From Anaerolineales bacterium UBA5797 (GTDB taxonomy: Bacteria > Chloroflexota > Anaerolineae > Anaerolineales > Villigracilaceae): a stretch of DNA of 19,937 nucleotides. Both the position numbers and the translations under genes were made by a program. This document shows positions 12,908 through 19,937 of this stretch, one piece after another. Below the pieces are notes generated by a model. It ran no database searches. It saw only the letters and a list, made by a program, of their open reading frames with translations, and was not told the DNA's origin. The DNA is taken from assembly GCA_002418205.1 (NCBI GenBank), contig DIDP01000002.1:1-19937 (forward strand), written 5' to 3'. Every line of letters begins with the position of its first letter. The first letter of the stretch is position 1.

Positions 12908-14482
12908 CTATTTGTTGTCGATTCCAAATTGGCTTTGGCGGAGTGCGGAGTCCATGGGCATAATGATAACCCGGGAGTCTCCATCCCAGGATGGGTAATA
13001 ATCAAAATTGACTTCATAAGGTCCGAAGACGGCATCGTAGACGCCCCGGCGGTTGGCAAGAGGATTTTCCACCTCGTGGGAGAGATAAATGTACTTTTCC
13101 GCCAGAGAGGGTCTGTTGACCACATTCTGGAGACCCTCGATGTTTTCATTGGGTAACATCCGTTTTGCAGGTGTGGACAGGTAAAAAGTTGTCCCGGGGT
13201 TTGCAAGCAGATATTCCTGCAATGCCTGTGCCTGGTCGAGTGATCTTCTGGTCAGGATCGATGTGGCAGAGTCAACCAGCCAGATGAAATTCAAGGATAG
13301 ACCGAGAGCCAGGAGGACGGGGATGAAAAACTTTGCGGTCATGCTCTTCCGGATGAAGTCAAGATTCCAAACCGCAGCGATTCCTCTTGCGGAAAGGACC
13401 GCAAGGAATGGAAAAAGCAGGAGGTCGTTTCTGACCATCATCACCTTTTGCAGGCTGATATACGGAATGTAAAAAAGCGGAACGGAAAGAAATATCCAGG
13501 TCTCGAATTTCGCTGGGTTTTCCCTGAGGATCGCAAATAGTCCCATCAGGGCAAAGGCAAAAAAGCAGATCGAAAACCATGCGTACTTTGAGAAAAACAC
13601 CGTTGAAAGATAGGAGGCTAGAAGCGTGAAGTGCTGCCAGCCGGGTTCGACGGTGTAACCGGGGTGTCCGCTCTGATAGTGGGCGATCTCGAATTGGATG
13701 TCCTGGATAAATCGGTCTGTTTCGAGGATCGATCCGGGCGTGGACATCACGAAAACAAATGCAAAAATACCTGCCAGAGCGATGGCGACGAGGATGTACT
13801 TTTGAGGTTTTGCTCCCGCATCCCGGAGAACCTTGAAACCTGTAAGAAAAACGGGGAGCAAAAAAATGCCCCCATAATATTTTGTGCCGCAAGCCAGCCC
13901 GGCGGCAATCGCCGCCAGAGTCAGCCAAACGAAGCTGCGTTTCCCTGAAGACCTGATGGCAAGAAATGCCAGCAGGATGACGAGGATCCCGAACTGCATC
14001 AGGATCCCATCGGGGGCAAGCCAGCGCGCATGATAAGAGACCTCCCACGCCGAAGCCAGAATGGCGGAACCAAGGAGAGCCTGCATCCATTGCCCGGTCC
14101 ATTGCTGGAGGAGGAGATAAACCCATAGTAACGAAAGAGTGACAATGCACAGGAATACGATACGCGCCCGCAGGACCAGGGCTTTTTCTGCCAGCCAGAT
14201 CTCCATGCTGTTGGTGTATTCGCTCCGGTTTAGAAGATACGCGGTAATGATCTCCGGGGCGCTGCTTAACACAACCAGGTCATAGATCATGGAGGGGTAG
14301 TTGTACCAGCCCGGTAATACCGATGCATATGGGACGCTGTCGCGGACGGATTTCATCAGTTTCCGTTCGTCCCAATGTCTTCCGAAGTCGATCCCCATTG
14401 TCCCGATGTAAATGGTGAAAGCCCAAATTGCCGCAAATAAAAAGTGGCTGATGATCCGGCTCGTTTTGGGGGAGGGTTGCAT
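12908..14482 (-). CDS. GT-C membrane glycosyltransferase (PMT/ArnT-like, family-39 type)
   Basis: The 524-residue protein has about ten hydrophobic helices in its first 400 residues and a soluble C-terminal domain (about 410-524). The first extracytoplasmic loop has the GT-C acid pair in GRHWDERK (D38/E39), which in this clan binds the metal/lipid-phosphate sugar donor. The family moves sugars from polyprenyl-phosphate donors to proteins or lipids on the outer face of the membrane. The short spacing of AGGAG to the ATG makes the exact start less certain; the first helix starts by residue 11, so no long extension is needed. It lies 14 bases past the sthA stop. Donor and acceptor are unknown. 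Confidence 0.85.
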   Translation of the reverse strand: MQPSPKTSRIISHFLFAAIWAFTIYIGTMGIDFGRHWDERKLMKSVRDSVPYASVLPGWYNYPSMIYDLVVLSSAPEIITAYLLNRSEYTNSMEIWLAEKALVLRARIVFLCIVTLSLLWVYLLLQQWTGQWMQALLGSAILASAWEVSYHARWLAPDGILMQFGILVILLAFLAIRSSGKRSFVWLTLAAIAAGLACGTKYYGGIFLLPVFLTGFKVLRDAGAKPQKYILVAIALAGIFAFVFVMSTPGSILETDRFIQDIQFEIAHYQSGHPGYTVEPGWQHFTLLASYLSTVFFSKYAWFSICFFAFALMGLFAILRENPAKFETWIFLSVPLFYIPYISLQKVMMVRNDLLLFPFLAVLSARGIAAVWNLDFIRKSMTAKFFIPVLLALGLSLNFIWLVDSATSILTRRSLDQAQALQEYLLANPGTTFYLSTPAKRMLPNENIEGLQNVVNRPSLAEKYIYLSHEVENPLANRRGVYDAVFGPYEVNFDYYPSWDGDSRVIIMPMDSALRQSQFGIDNK

Positions 14483-14496
14483 GCTCCTATTTTAAT

Positions 14497-15903
14497 TCAT
14501 ATGCCCAGACGGTTGATGCCGTCGAACGCGGCGGTCTTGTAACACTCGGCAAGTGTGGGATAGTTGAAGACGTTGTTGATGAAGTATTCCACCCTGCCGT
14601 TGAACGCCATGACCGCCTGCCCGATGTGGACCAGTTCGCTCGCACCCTCACCAATGATGTGCACACCGAGCAGTTCATGGGTCTCAAGATGGAAGATCAA
14701 TTTCAGGAGACCGGTCTGATCACCGATGATCTGTCCGCGGGCGATCTCGCGGTATTGTGCCTTGCCCACTTCATATGGAATTCCCGCTTCGGTCAGTTCG
14801 CCTTCGTTGCGGCCGCATGTCGATATTTCCGGAATGGTGTAAATGCCGTACGGGAAGAGTTCCGGGGCATGCTGGGTCGGTACGCCAAAGGCGTGACAGG
14901 CGGCGAGCCGCCCCTGTTCCATCGACGTGGAGGCGAGTGAGGGGAAGCCGATCACGTCTCCCACCGCGTAGATGTTCGGCATATTCGTCTGATAATGATC
15001 GTTCACCTTCAGGAGGCCGCGGTTGTCGGATTCAAGCCCGATCGATTCAATGTTGAGCGCCCGGGTCGCGCCGGTGCGCCCAATGCTGTAAAGCGCCATC
15101 TCGGTGAGGATCTGCTTCCCGCTTGCCAGATGGATCCTCACCCTGTCTCCGTTTTCACCGCTGATCGGTTCGATATGCTGCACCTCTTCGCCAAGCCGCA
15201 GGATGGCGCGGTTCTGGTTGAAATGGTAAGTGAGCGTATCGACGATCTCCTCGTCCACAAACGGGAGCAGCCTGCGGCGTTTGTCAATGATCGTCACCCG
15301 CACGCCCAACGCCGCAAAGATGGCGGCGTATTCAAGACCGATGACCCCCGCGCCGACAACCGCCAGCGTGCGCGGCAGATGATCGAGGTGAAGCAGGTCG
15401 TCGCTGACAAAGATCCGCCTGCCATCGAAGGGGATGTTCTCCGTCCTGGTCGCGCTGGTGCCAGTGGCGATGATGATGTATTCCGCGCTCACATCCCGCC
15501 AGCCGCCTTCGCTCACATACTTCAAACGGACGGTGTTCCTGTCCACAAAGGAGGCTTCGGCGGAGATGAGGTCGACGCGGTTGCGTTGAAGCTGGTGGCG
15601 GACGATATCCAGTTCGTGCTGGATGACGTGATCGGTGCGGAACATCAGATCGGACATCGTGATGTTCTGCTTGACGGTGTAGGATGCGCCATACAGGCTC
15701 CGTTCGCGATAGCCCGAAAGGTACATCACTGCCTCCCGTAATGTTTTGCTTGGTATGGTGCCCGTGTTGATGCATACCCCCCCAAGGATCGTCTTGCGCT
15801 CGACAACCGCCACGCGTTTGTTGAGTTTTGCCGCCTGGATCGCAGCCCGCTGTCCCGCCGGACCTGAACCGATCACCAGAAGATCGTAATCGTATTCCGC
15901 CAT
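14497..15903 (-). CDS. sthA: Soluble (Si-specific) NAD(P) transhydrogenase
   Basis: The 468-residue flavoprotein belongs to the pyridine-nucleotide disulfide oxidoreductase family. The FAD motif is IGSGPAGQRA (11-20), the NAD(P) motif VVGAGVIGLE (182-191), and the second FAD block MPNIYAVGDV. The redox site reads GGVCINTGTIPSKT: C44 is alone and the partner cysteine is Thr, as in SthA and unlike lipoamide dehydrogenase or mercuric reductase. The C-terminal dimer block NYPTLAECYKTAAFDGINRL also matches SthA. It balances NADPH and NADH by reversible hydride transfer in the cytoplasm. AGGAGG stands 5 bases before the ATG, and an extended -10 promoter lies about 40 bases upstream. It heads the minus run sthA, GT-C, aldo/keto reductase, clpS. 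Confidence 0.95.
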   Translation of the reverse strand: MAEYDYDLLVIGSGPAGQRAAIQAAKLNKRVAVVERKTILGGVCINTGTIPSKTLREAVMYLSGYRERSLYGASYTVKQNITMSDLMFRTDHVIQHELDIVRHQLQRNRVDLISAEASFVDRNTVRLKYVSEGGWRDVSAEYIIIATGTSATRTENIPFDGRRIFVSDDLLHLDHLPRTLAVVGAGVIGLEYAAIFAALGVRVTIIDKRRRLLPFVDEEIVDTLTYHFNQNRAILRLGEEVQHIEPISGENGDRVRIHLASGKQILTEMALYSIGRTGATRALNIESIGLESDNRGLLKVNDHYQTNMPNIYAVGDVIGFPSLASTSMEQGRLAACHAFGVPTQHAPELFPYGIYTIPEISTCGRNEGELTEAGIPYEVGKAQYREIARGQIIGDQTGLLKLIFHLETHELLGVHIIGEGASELVHIGQAVMAFNGRVEYFINNVFNYPTLAECYKTAAFDGINRLGI

Positions 15904-15943
15904 GTCAACCTCCTAACACTAAAGCTTTTCAACTGGTAAATAC

Positions 15944-15952
15944 ATTATAGCA
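15944..15952 (-). promoter_or_regulatory. Extended -10 promoter of sthA
   Basis: TGCTATAAT on minus is a perfect extended -10 (TGnTATAAT). Transcription would start near 15937 and give a 33-base leader that contains the AGGAGG (15909-15914). No strong -35 is needed for this promoter class, and none is seen. Confidence 0.65.
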
Positions 15953-15985
15953 TTGCAAGAATCCCGGCATCCGTCATCAGGTCTC

Positions 15986-18016
15986 CTATTCGACTCCCAT
16001 GTCCCTGACCTCGCCCTCAGACAAAACTTTCCCGATCCTTTCGATCTGTTCCGGATCACCGATGAAGCCGATCCGGTCTCCCGCTTCGAATGCAGTTGAC
16101 GACTTTGGGTTTGCCATCAATTCCCTGCCGCGCAGGATCGCCACCACCGACGCGCCTGTGCGGGCGCGCAGGTTTGCCCCGGCCAGCGTCTGCCCGATGA
16201 TCGGGTTTCCTTCTTCGAGCCGCATCCAGGTCACTTCAATGTTGCCGCTGGCGTTGATCAGGTCGTGCAGGAGACGGTGTTCCTCCTCGGTATTGACCTG
16301 CATGTCGTAATGGTCGTGGCGCACGGCGTCCACGTAGCGCATGATCTCGTGCACGGGGAAACCCAGTGTAAGCAGGGTGTGCCGCACGATCTCCAGGCCG
16401 CCCTCCAGTTCGGGGTGAATGACATCCTGCGCGCCGAGTTCGGCGAGTTGTTTGATGCCCTCCTCGGAGGAGGCGCGGGCGATGATGGGCAAACCAGGCG
16501 CGAGGTCTCGCGCGGAGGCGACCACCAGTTCGCTGGTCGACTCGTCCGGTCCCGTCACCACCAGGGCGCGGGCACGTCCGAGTCCGGCATAGGTAAGCAC
16601 CTCCGAATTGGATGCGTCCCCATAGAGGGTCGGGATGCCGCGTCGTTTGACCTCGTCCACGCGTCCCGCATCGGCATCGATGACCAGACCGGGGATTCCC
16701 ATCTGCTCCAGCAGGTTGACGATGTGACGCCCGACTCTTCCGTACCCGACGATGACCACGTGACCCTTGAGCATTTCCTCCGCTGGAAGCGGCGCGGGAC
16801 CGTGACGGTCGAGCACCTTCCAGAGCCGCGGGAAGCGCTGGAGAATTTTTTCGGTCGGGGTGATGAGGCGGAACATGAGCGGGTTGACCGTGATGGAAAG
16901 CAGGGCGCCCGCAAGGATCAGCGAATATTGGTCGCGGTTCAACAGTCCGAACATGATCCCCGCCTGACCGAGGATGAAGGAAAATTCCCCGATCTGGCTC
17001 AGCCCGGAGGCGACGACCAGCGCCGTGCGCGCCTGCCAGGGGAAGAGGAATCCCAGCAGCAGGGTGACAACGTATTTGCCGACCACGATCAGGACGGTCA
17101 ACGCGAGGACGTAGCCGACATTGTCGAAAAGGTAGACGGGGTTCACCAGCATCCCGATCGAGACGAAGAACAGCACAGCGAACGCCTCACGGAACGGGAA
17201 CACATCCGCGCCGACCTGATGGCTGAGCGGCGATTCGCTCACGACCACTCCCGCCACGAACGCGCCCAGCGCCAGCGAAACGCCGAAGAGTTCCGCCGCG
17301 CCCATCGCCGTCCCCAGTGTGATGGCGAGGATGGCAAGGATGAACAACTCGCGTGAACGCGTATGCGCGATGCTGAGCAGCAGCCAGGGGATCAACCTCC
17401 TGCCGACGAACAGGATCAATAGCACGAACGCGCCTGCCTTCAGGACGGTGATGCCGAGCGCCCCCCAGTCGAACGAGCCGCTGGTGTTTGCCAGGGTCGG
17501 CATGAGCACCAGGATCAGGACGGTGGCGATATCCTCCAGGACGAGCCAGCCCACCGCAGCCTGTCCGTGCGGCGTGTTGAGCAGACCGTTGTCCATCAGT
17601 CCGCGCAGGAGGACGACCGTGCTGGCAATGGAGATCGCCAGCCCCAGTACGATTCCCGAGGAGACGCTCCAGCCCCATAACTGACTGAGTCCGAACGCCA
17701 GCAACGTGGACAGGGTCATTTGTCCCAGCGCGCCCGGGATGGCCACCCCGCGCACCCTCCAGAGGTCGTTCAGTGAGAAATGCAAGCCGACGCCGAACAT
17801 GAGGAAGATCACCCCCAGCTCCGCCAGTTGGGCGATCGTTTCCGTATCCCCGACGAAGCCCGGCGTGAACGGACCGATGGCGATCCCCGCCAGCAGGTAT
17901 CCGACGATCGTGGGCAAACCGATACGGCGGGCGATGATCCCGCCGATGAACGCCACCACCAATGCCACAACGATATTAATGAGCAGTGTAATCTCGTGCA
18001 AAGTTCCTCCAAACAT
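15986..18016 (-). CDS. CPA2 cation/proton antiporter with TrkA-N and TrkA-C domains (YbaL/Kef-like)
   Basis: The 676-residue protein has about twelve membrane helices (10-385) with the CPA2 features LPTIVGYLLAGIAIGP (34-49) and the acid pair ED (161-162) in WLVLEDIATVLIL, closer to YbaL than to KefC. After a linker comes a TrkA-N Rossmann domain (about 418-535, VIVGYGRVG at 421-429, YGDASN) and a TrkA-C domain (about 590-672). It would exchange K+ or Na+ for protons under nucleotide control. The ATG at 18016 has no Shine-Dalgarno. A TTG five codons in (18001) has GGAGG four bases before it and may be the real start. No terminator is visible between its stop and the sthA promoter. Confidence 0.93.
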   Translation of the reverse strand: MFGGTLHEITLLINIVVALVVAFIGGIIARRIGLPTIVGYLLAGIAIGPFTPGFVGDTETIAQLAELGVIFLMFGVGLHFSLNDLWRVRGVAIPGALGQMTLSTLLAFGLSQLWGWSVSSGIVLGLAISIASTVVLLRGLMDNGLLNTPHGQAAVGWLVLEDIATVLILVLMPTLANTSGSFDWGALGITVLKAGAFVLLILFVGRRLIPWLLLSIAHTRSRELFILAILAITLGTAMGAAELFGVSLALGAFVAGVVVSESPLSHQVGADVFPFREAFAVLFFVSIGMLVNPVYLFDNVGYVLALTVLIVVGKYVVTLLLGFLFPWQARTALVVASGLSQIGEFSFILGQAGIMFGLLNRDQYSLILAGALLSITVNPLMFRLITPTEKILQRFPRLWKVLDRHGPAPLPAEEMLKGHVVIVGYGRVGRHIVNLLEQMGIPGLVIDADAGRVDEVKRRGIPTLYGDASNSEVLTYAGLGRARALVVTGPDESTSELVVASARDLAPGLPIIARASSEEGIKQLAELGAQDVIHPELEGGLEIVRHTLLTLGFPVHEIMRYVDAVRHDHYDMQVNTEEEHRLLHDLINASGNIEVTWMRLEEGNPIIGQTLAGANLRARTGASVVAILRGRELMANPKSSTAFEAGDRIGFIGDPEQIERIGKVLSEGEVRDMGVE

Positions 18017-18093
18017 GTAATTTGTCTCTCAGCCCGACGATGCCTAATTTTACACAAGATAAAAACAGCCTGAGGTGGCGGGACGATGAATCT

Positions 18094-19224
18094 TTATCTG
18101 CTCCTCGTTCCTTTGCTTGTCCTGCCTGACTTCACCTTCTTTTCCTTGATGCCCAGATATCTTAAAGGATTGTCATGGGCGATCTTGAAATACAACTCTT
18201 CGCCCAACCGACTGCGCAGCAGGATGGACACTTCCTTTTCGGTAAGTCGTTCGCGTTCGACCATGTAATAGTCACTGCCAAACAGGACGCGGTTCTGGAT
18301 CTTCTCATCTGCCAACAGCACCTTGAGATAATCGAAGTAATCGAAATACAGTCCCTCGACCCTCGGCTGAAAGACCGTGTAGGAAATGTCAGTGTACAGA
18401 TTTGGGAAATCATCTGACTTGATCATATCGGTGATCCAGCGGATCCAGGCGCGGTCATCACCCTCGTGTTCGGCCTGGCTTTTCAAATGCTTGTTCCATT
18501 CCTCGCTGCCGCCGAAATGCGCCAGACAGTAGCGCAAAGTGGGGAAGGTTTTCAAAATGATCTCGTAATTGCGCGGGTGCCCAAACCGGACGCGGTCTTC
18601 AGGTGCCAGTTTATATTTCCAGACGCCTGTTGGTGAACAGTGGGTGATCACGGGCACATCCTGTTCCACGCAGATCTCATAGACCTGCATGAGTTTCTTG
18701 TCCTGAGGGTAGTATCCCAGGTTGGGATAGATCTTGATGCCGCGGAACTTTCCCGGTTTCAAGTTGGCGCGGACTTTTTCCACCAGGTCTTCGCGGCGCG
18801 GGTCAGCTGCGTAGAACGGGATCACATTTTTCCCGTGTTTGGTCACCAGTTCCAACAATTCACTGTGCTGCTCGTCGATGGATGCCGGGACTTCGCCCAG
18901 ATCCATGAAAGCCATATCCATGGGCAGGACCACAAAATACGTTCCCCCGGGGTATTGTTTCTCGATCCCCTCGAACACCTTGACCTGTTCATCCGCCCGG
19001 CCGCGTGTGAAAAAACGCGCCTGCCGTTCGACCAGATCGTTCTTCGAAAAAGGACCGATGCTGGGTGCAAGGCTGGTGACGAAGTTGGCAACGCTTGCGT
19101 TCCTCAGAAACGAACTCAACAGCGGTCCAAAGACGGGTCCCGCAAACAGTTTGAGGAAATTCCTGGGGGCGTGCCGGTTGGTGAACGTATGGATGTGACA
19201 GTTGTAGATGGTCTGTTCTGTCAT
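18094..19224 (-). CDS. Amidohydrolase-family metal-dependent hydrolase (TIM-barrel)
   Basis: A 376-residue member of the amidohydrolase superfamily, Amidohydro_2 branch, which hydrolyses or decarboxylates small molecules with one metal. Metal and catalytic residues can be placed: HxH in NCHIHTF (H10, H12), H195 in VITHCSP, H236 in LAHFGG, and D318 in LFGSDYY. RGIKIYPNLGYYPQD (161-175) is a typical barrel segment. The basic C-terminal tail (KEKKVKSGRTSKGTRSR) is unusual. GGAGG lies 8 bases before the ATG, and a good promoter at 19251-19279 drives it. It is divergent from the CxxCxxCC gene. The substrate is not known. Confidence 0.88.
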   Translation of the reverse strand: MTEQTIYNCHIHTFTNRHAPRNFLKLFAGPVFGPLLSSFLRNASVANFVTSLAPSIGPFSKNDLVERQARFFTRGRADEQVKVFEGIEKQYPGGTYFVVLPMDMAFMDLGEVPASIDEQHSELLELVTKHGKNVIPFYAADPRREDLVEKVRANLKPGKFRGIKIYPNLGYYPQDKKLMQVYEICVEQDVPVITHCSPTGVWKYKLAPEDRVRFGHPRNYEIILKTFPTLRYCLAHFGGSEEWNKHLKSQAEHEGDDRAWIRWITDMIKSDDFPNLYTDISYTVFQPRVEGLYFDYFDYLKVLLADEKIQNRVLFGSDYYMVERERLTEKEVSILLRSRLGEELYFKIAHDNPLRYLGIKEKKVKSGRTSKGTRSR

Positions 19225-19250
19225 TTTGCACCTCCTGACGTGCTGACATT

Positions 19251-19279
19251 ACTATAGCAAAATCGGATGTGCGATTCAA
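19251..19279 (-). promoter_or_regulatory. Promoter of the amidohydrolase gene
   Basis: On minus: -35 TTGAAT (19274-19279), a 17-base spacer, -10 TATAGT (19251-19256), with TG one base upstream of the -10 making it extended. Transcription would start near 19244 and leave a leader of about 20 bases with the GGAGG. Confidence 0.7.
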
Positions 19280-19283
19280 CCTG

Positions 19284-19315
19284 CAAAACCCGCCTCTCGC
19301 GAGACGTGAATTTGA
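19284..19315. repeat. Repeat B copy 2 (degenerate), between divergent promoters
   Basis: AAAACCCGCCTCTCGCGAGA matches the left arm and core of the hairpins at 3691 and 19885, but the right arm is degraded (CGTGAATTT instead of CGGGTTT). It lies between two divergent start regions, so it cannot be a terminator for either gene and argues that this is a dispersed repeat. Confidence 0.65.
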
Positions 19316-19320
19316 CACGG

Positions 19321-19349
19321 TTGCCAAATCGTATCCACCCGGCTATGAT
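19321..19349 (+). promoter_or_regulatory. Promoter of the CxxCxxCC gene, probably leaderless
   Basis: TTGCCA (19321-19326), a 17-base spacer and TATGAT (19344-19349). Seven bases then lead to the ATG at 19357, where transcription should begin. There is no Shine-Dalgarno in the gap. A TTGACA at 19312 is too far from this -10 to be its partner. Confidence 0.65.
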
Positions 19350-19356
19350 TCCCGGT

Positions 19357-19881
19357 ATGACAAACAATGCTGAAACGGATGAATCTCGAGCGACCGCATT
19401 ATGCAAATCCTGCGGATTGTGCTGCACGGGTCATTTGTTCGTTTGGACGAAACTCAGGTCTGCTGAATTGGATGGGATCCAATCTCTCGGCGTGCAGGTA
19501 TTTCGCGAACCGGGGCGGCGCGGCTTCAACCAACCCTGTCCGCTTTGGGATGGTCAGTGCACGATCTACGACTCTCCACAATATCCGCGCTTTTGTTACA
19601 CGTACAAGTGCAAACTGCTCCTCAAGGTCTTGAATGAAAATATTCCATTTCCCGATGCAACGGGAATCGTCCGGGATGCAATGACAATGATCCGCGAGTT
19701 GGAAACGCTTCTGCCAGAGTCCCCGCTGGAAAATTTTCGAGAACGCCTGGTTGAATATCTTGAATCGGAAGTTTCTGATCTGGAATTGCTCTTAAAAGCA
19801 CAAACTTTGCTTTCCTTTTTTGAGGAGCATTTCGGGGTGGATGATTTTTTCGAGGACCCCGGTGATGGACGATCGGGGTAA
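19357..19881 (+). CDS. YkgJ-family CxxCxxCC metal-binding protein
   Basis: The 174-residue product has the Zn/Fe-chelating cysteine cluster domain (UPF0153/YkgJ type): CKSCGLCC (C16, C19, C22, C23), then C61, C68, C80 and C85 in CPLWDGQC and RFCYTYKC. Eight cysteines in this spacing suit a metal site, perhaps iron-sulfur or zinc. Residues 86-174 form an acidic helical tail with FPDATGIVRDAMTMIRELE. The function of the family is unclear. The ATG at 19357 is preferred over 19345 or 19267, because the promoter -10 covers 19345 and the predicted transcription start falls on 19357. It is divergent from the amidohydrolase and is followed by a hairpin terminator. Confidence 0.85.
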   Translation: MTNNAETDESRATALCKSCGLCCTGHLFVWTKLRSAELDGIQSLGVQVFREPGRRGFNQPCPLWDGQCTIYDSPQYPRFCYTYKCKLLLKVLNENIPFPDATGIVRDAMTMIRELETLLPESPLENFRERLVEYLESEVSDLELLLKAQTLLSFFEEHFGVDDFFEDPGDGRSG

Positions 19882-19884
19882 AAA

Positions 19885-19912
19885 ACAACCCGCCTCTCGC
19901 GGGACGGGTTGT
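19885..19912 (+). terminator. Repeat B copy 3, terminator of the CxxCxxCC gene
   Basis: ACAACCCG and CGGGTTGT pair around CCTCTCGCGGGA, starting four bases past the stop codon and followed by a T-rich tract (CTGTTTCCGTTTTC). It shares its core with the hairpins at 3691 and 19284. Confidence 0.8.
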
Positions 19913-19937
19913 CTGTTTCCGTTTTCTAAAACCTTTG

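Noticed and set aside
14497..15903. Mercuric reductase or lipoamide dehydrogenase instead of SthA
   Set aside because: The redox motif has one cysteine (C44) with Thr at the second position, and the C-terminal block matches SthA.
16265..17356. Long plus-strand open frame of 363 codons opposite the antiporter
   Set aside because: The frame mirrors a well-recognised CPA2/TrkA gene on minus. Its product is rich in Asp, Gln, His and Arg with no family motif, as expected of a high-GC antisense shadow.
19312..19317. TTGACA as the -35 of the CxxCxxCC gene
   Set aside because: It is 26 bases from the TATGAT -10, and at 17 bases it points to no TATAAT-like box; the TTGCCA at 19321 fits the spacing.

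Overview
The window looks like a chromosomal segment of a mesophilic, moderately GC-rich bacterium. My best guess is Chloroflexota, class Anaerolineae. This rests on gene-content style and on the intergenic palindromes that begin TGTCATTGCGAGGAGCG. It is an inference from pattern, not a measured phylogeny. Almost everything is housekeeping or accessory metabolism on the minus strand; only the cold-shock gene (1706-1918) and a CxxCxxCC protein (19357-19881) lie on plus. I see no rRNA, tRNA, CRISPR array, transposase or phage gene.

Layout, left to right. At 1-341 is the 5' part of a 3-methyladenine DNA glycosylase, cut by the window edge. At 475-1398 is an NAD-dependent sugar-nucleotide epimerase with a probable leaderless start. 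At 1528-2609 there is a cold-shock gene with a long leader and a strong bidirectional terminator, an I42 (chagasin-type) protease-inhibitor lipoprotein, and a decayed second copy of the cold-shock gene's tail with its own terminator. At 2629-3651 is an AT-rich NucS/DUF91-type PD-(D/E)XK nuclease that looks foreign. At 3818-5056 is a DEAD-box RNA helicase.

At 5255-10638 a tight minus-strand run reads a four-helix membrane protein, a BchC-like dehydrogenase lacking most zinc ligands, a pterin-synthase-like protein without the catalytic cysteine, a GT4 glycosyltransferase and a SAM methyltransferase. A diguanylate cyclase and a C92-type papain-like hydrolase follow closely. The first four are joined by TAATG stop/start overlaps or a 10-base gap. 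This is the most system-like part of the window and may make or modify a glycosylated small molecule, possibly pterin-related.

At 10750-15903, also minus, are sthA transhydrogenase, a GT-C membrane glycosyltransferase, an aldo/keto reductase, clpS and a PlsC-type acyltransferase, closely packed. At 15986-18016 is a YbaL/Kef-like CPA2 antiporter with TrkA domains. At 18094-19224 is an amidohydrolase, divergent from the YkgJ-like CxxCxxCC gene; a 132-base hub between them holds two good sigma-70-type promoters.

Two palindromic repeat families punctuate the genes. One has five copies, all within the first 8 kb, of a roughly 80-110 base element with TGTCATTGCGAG-type ends; one copy supplies the last 28 codons of the glycosyltransferase. 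The other has three copies of a short AACCCGCCTCTC-type hairpin, two of them placed like terminators.
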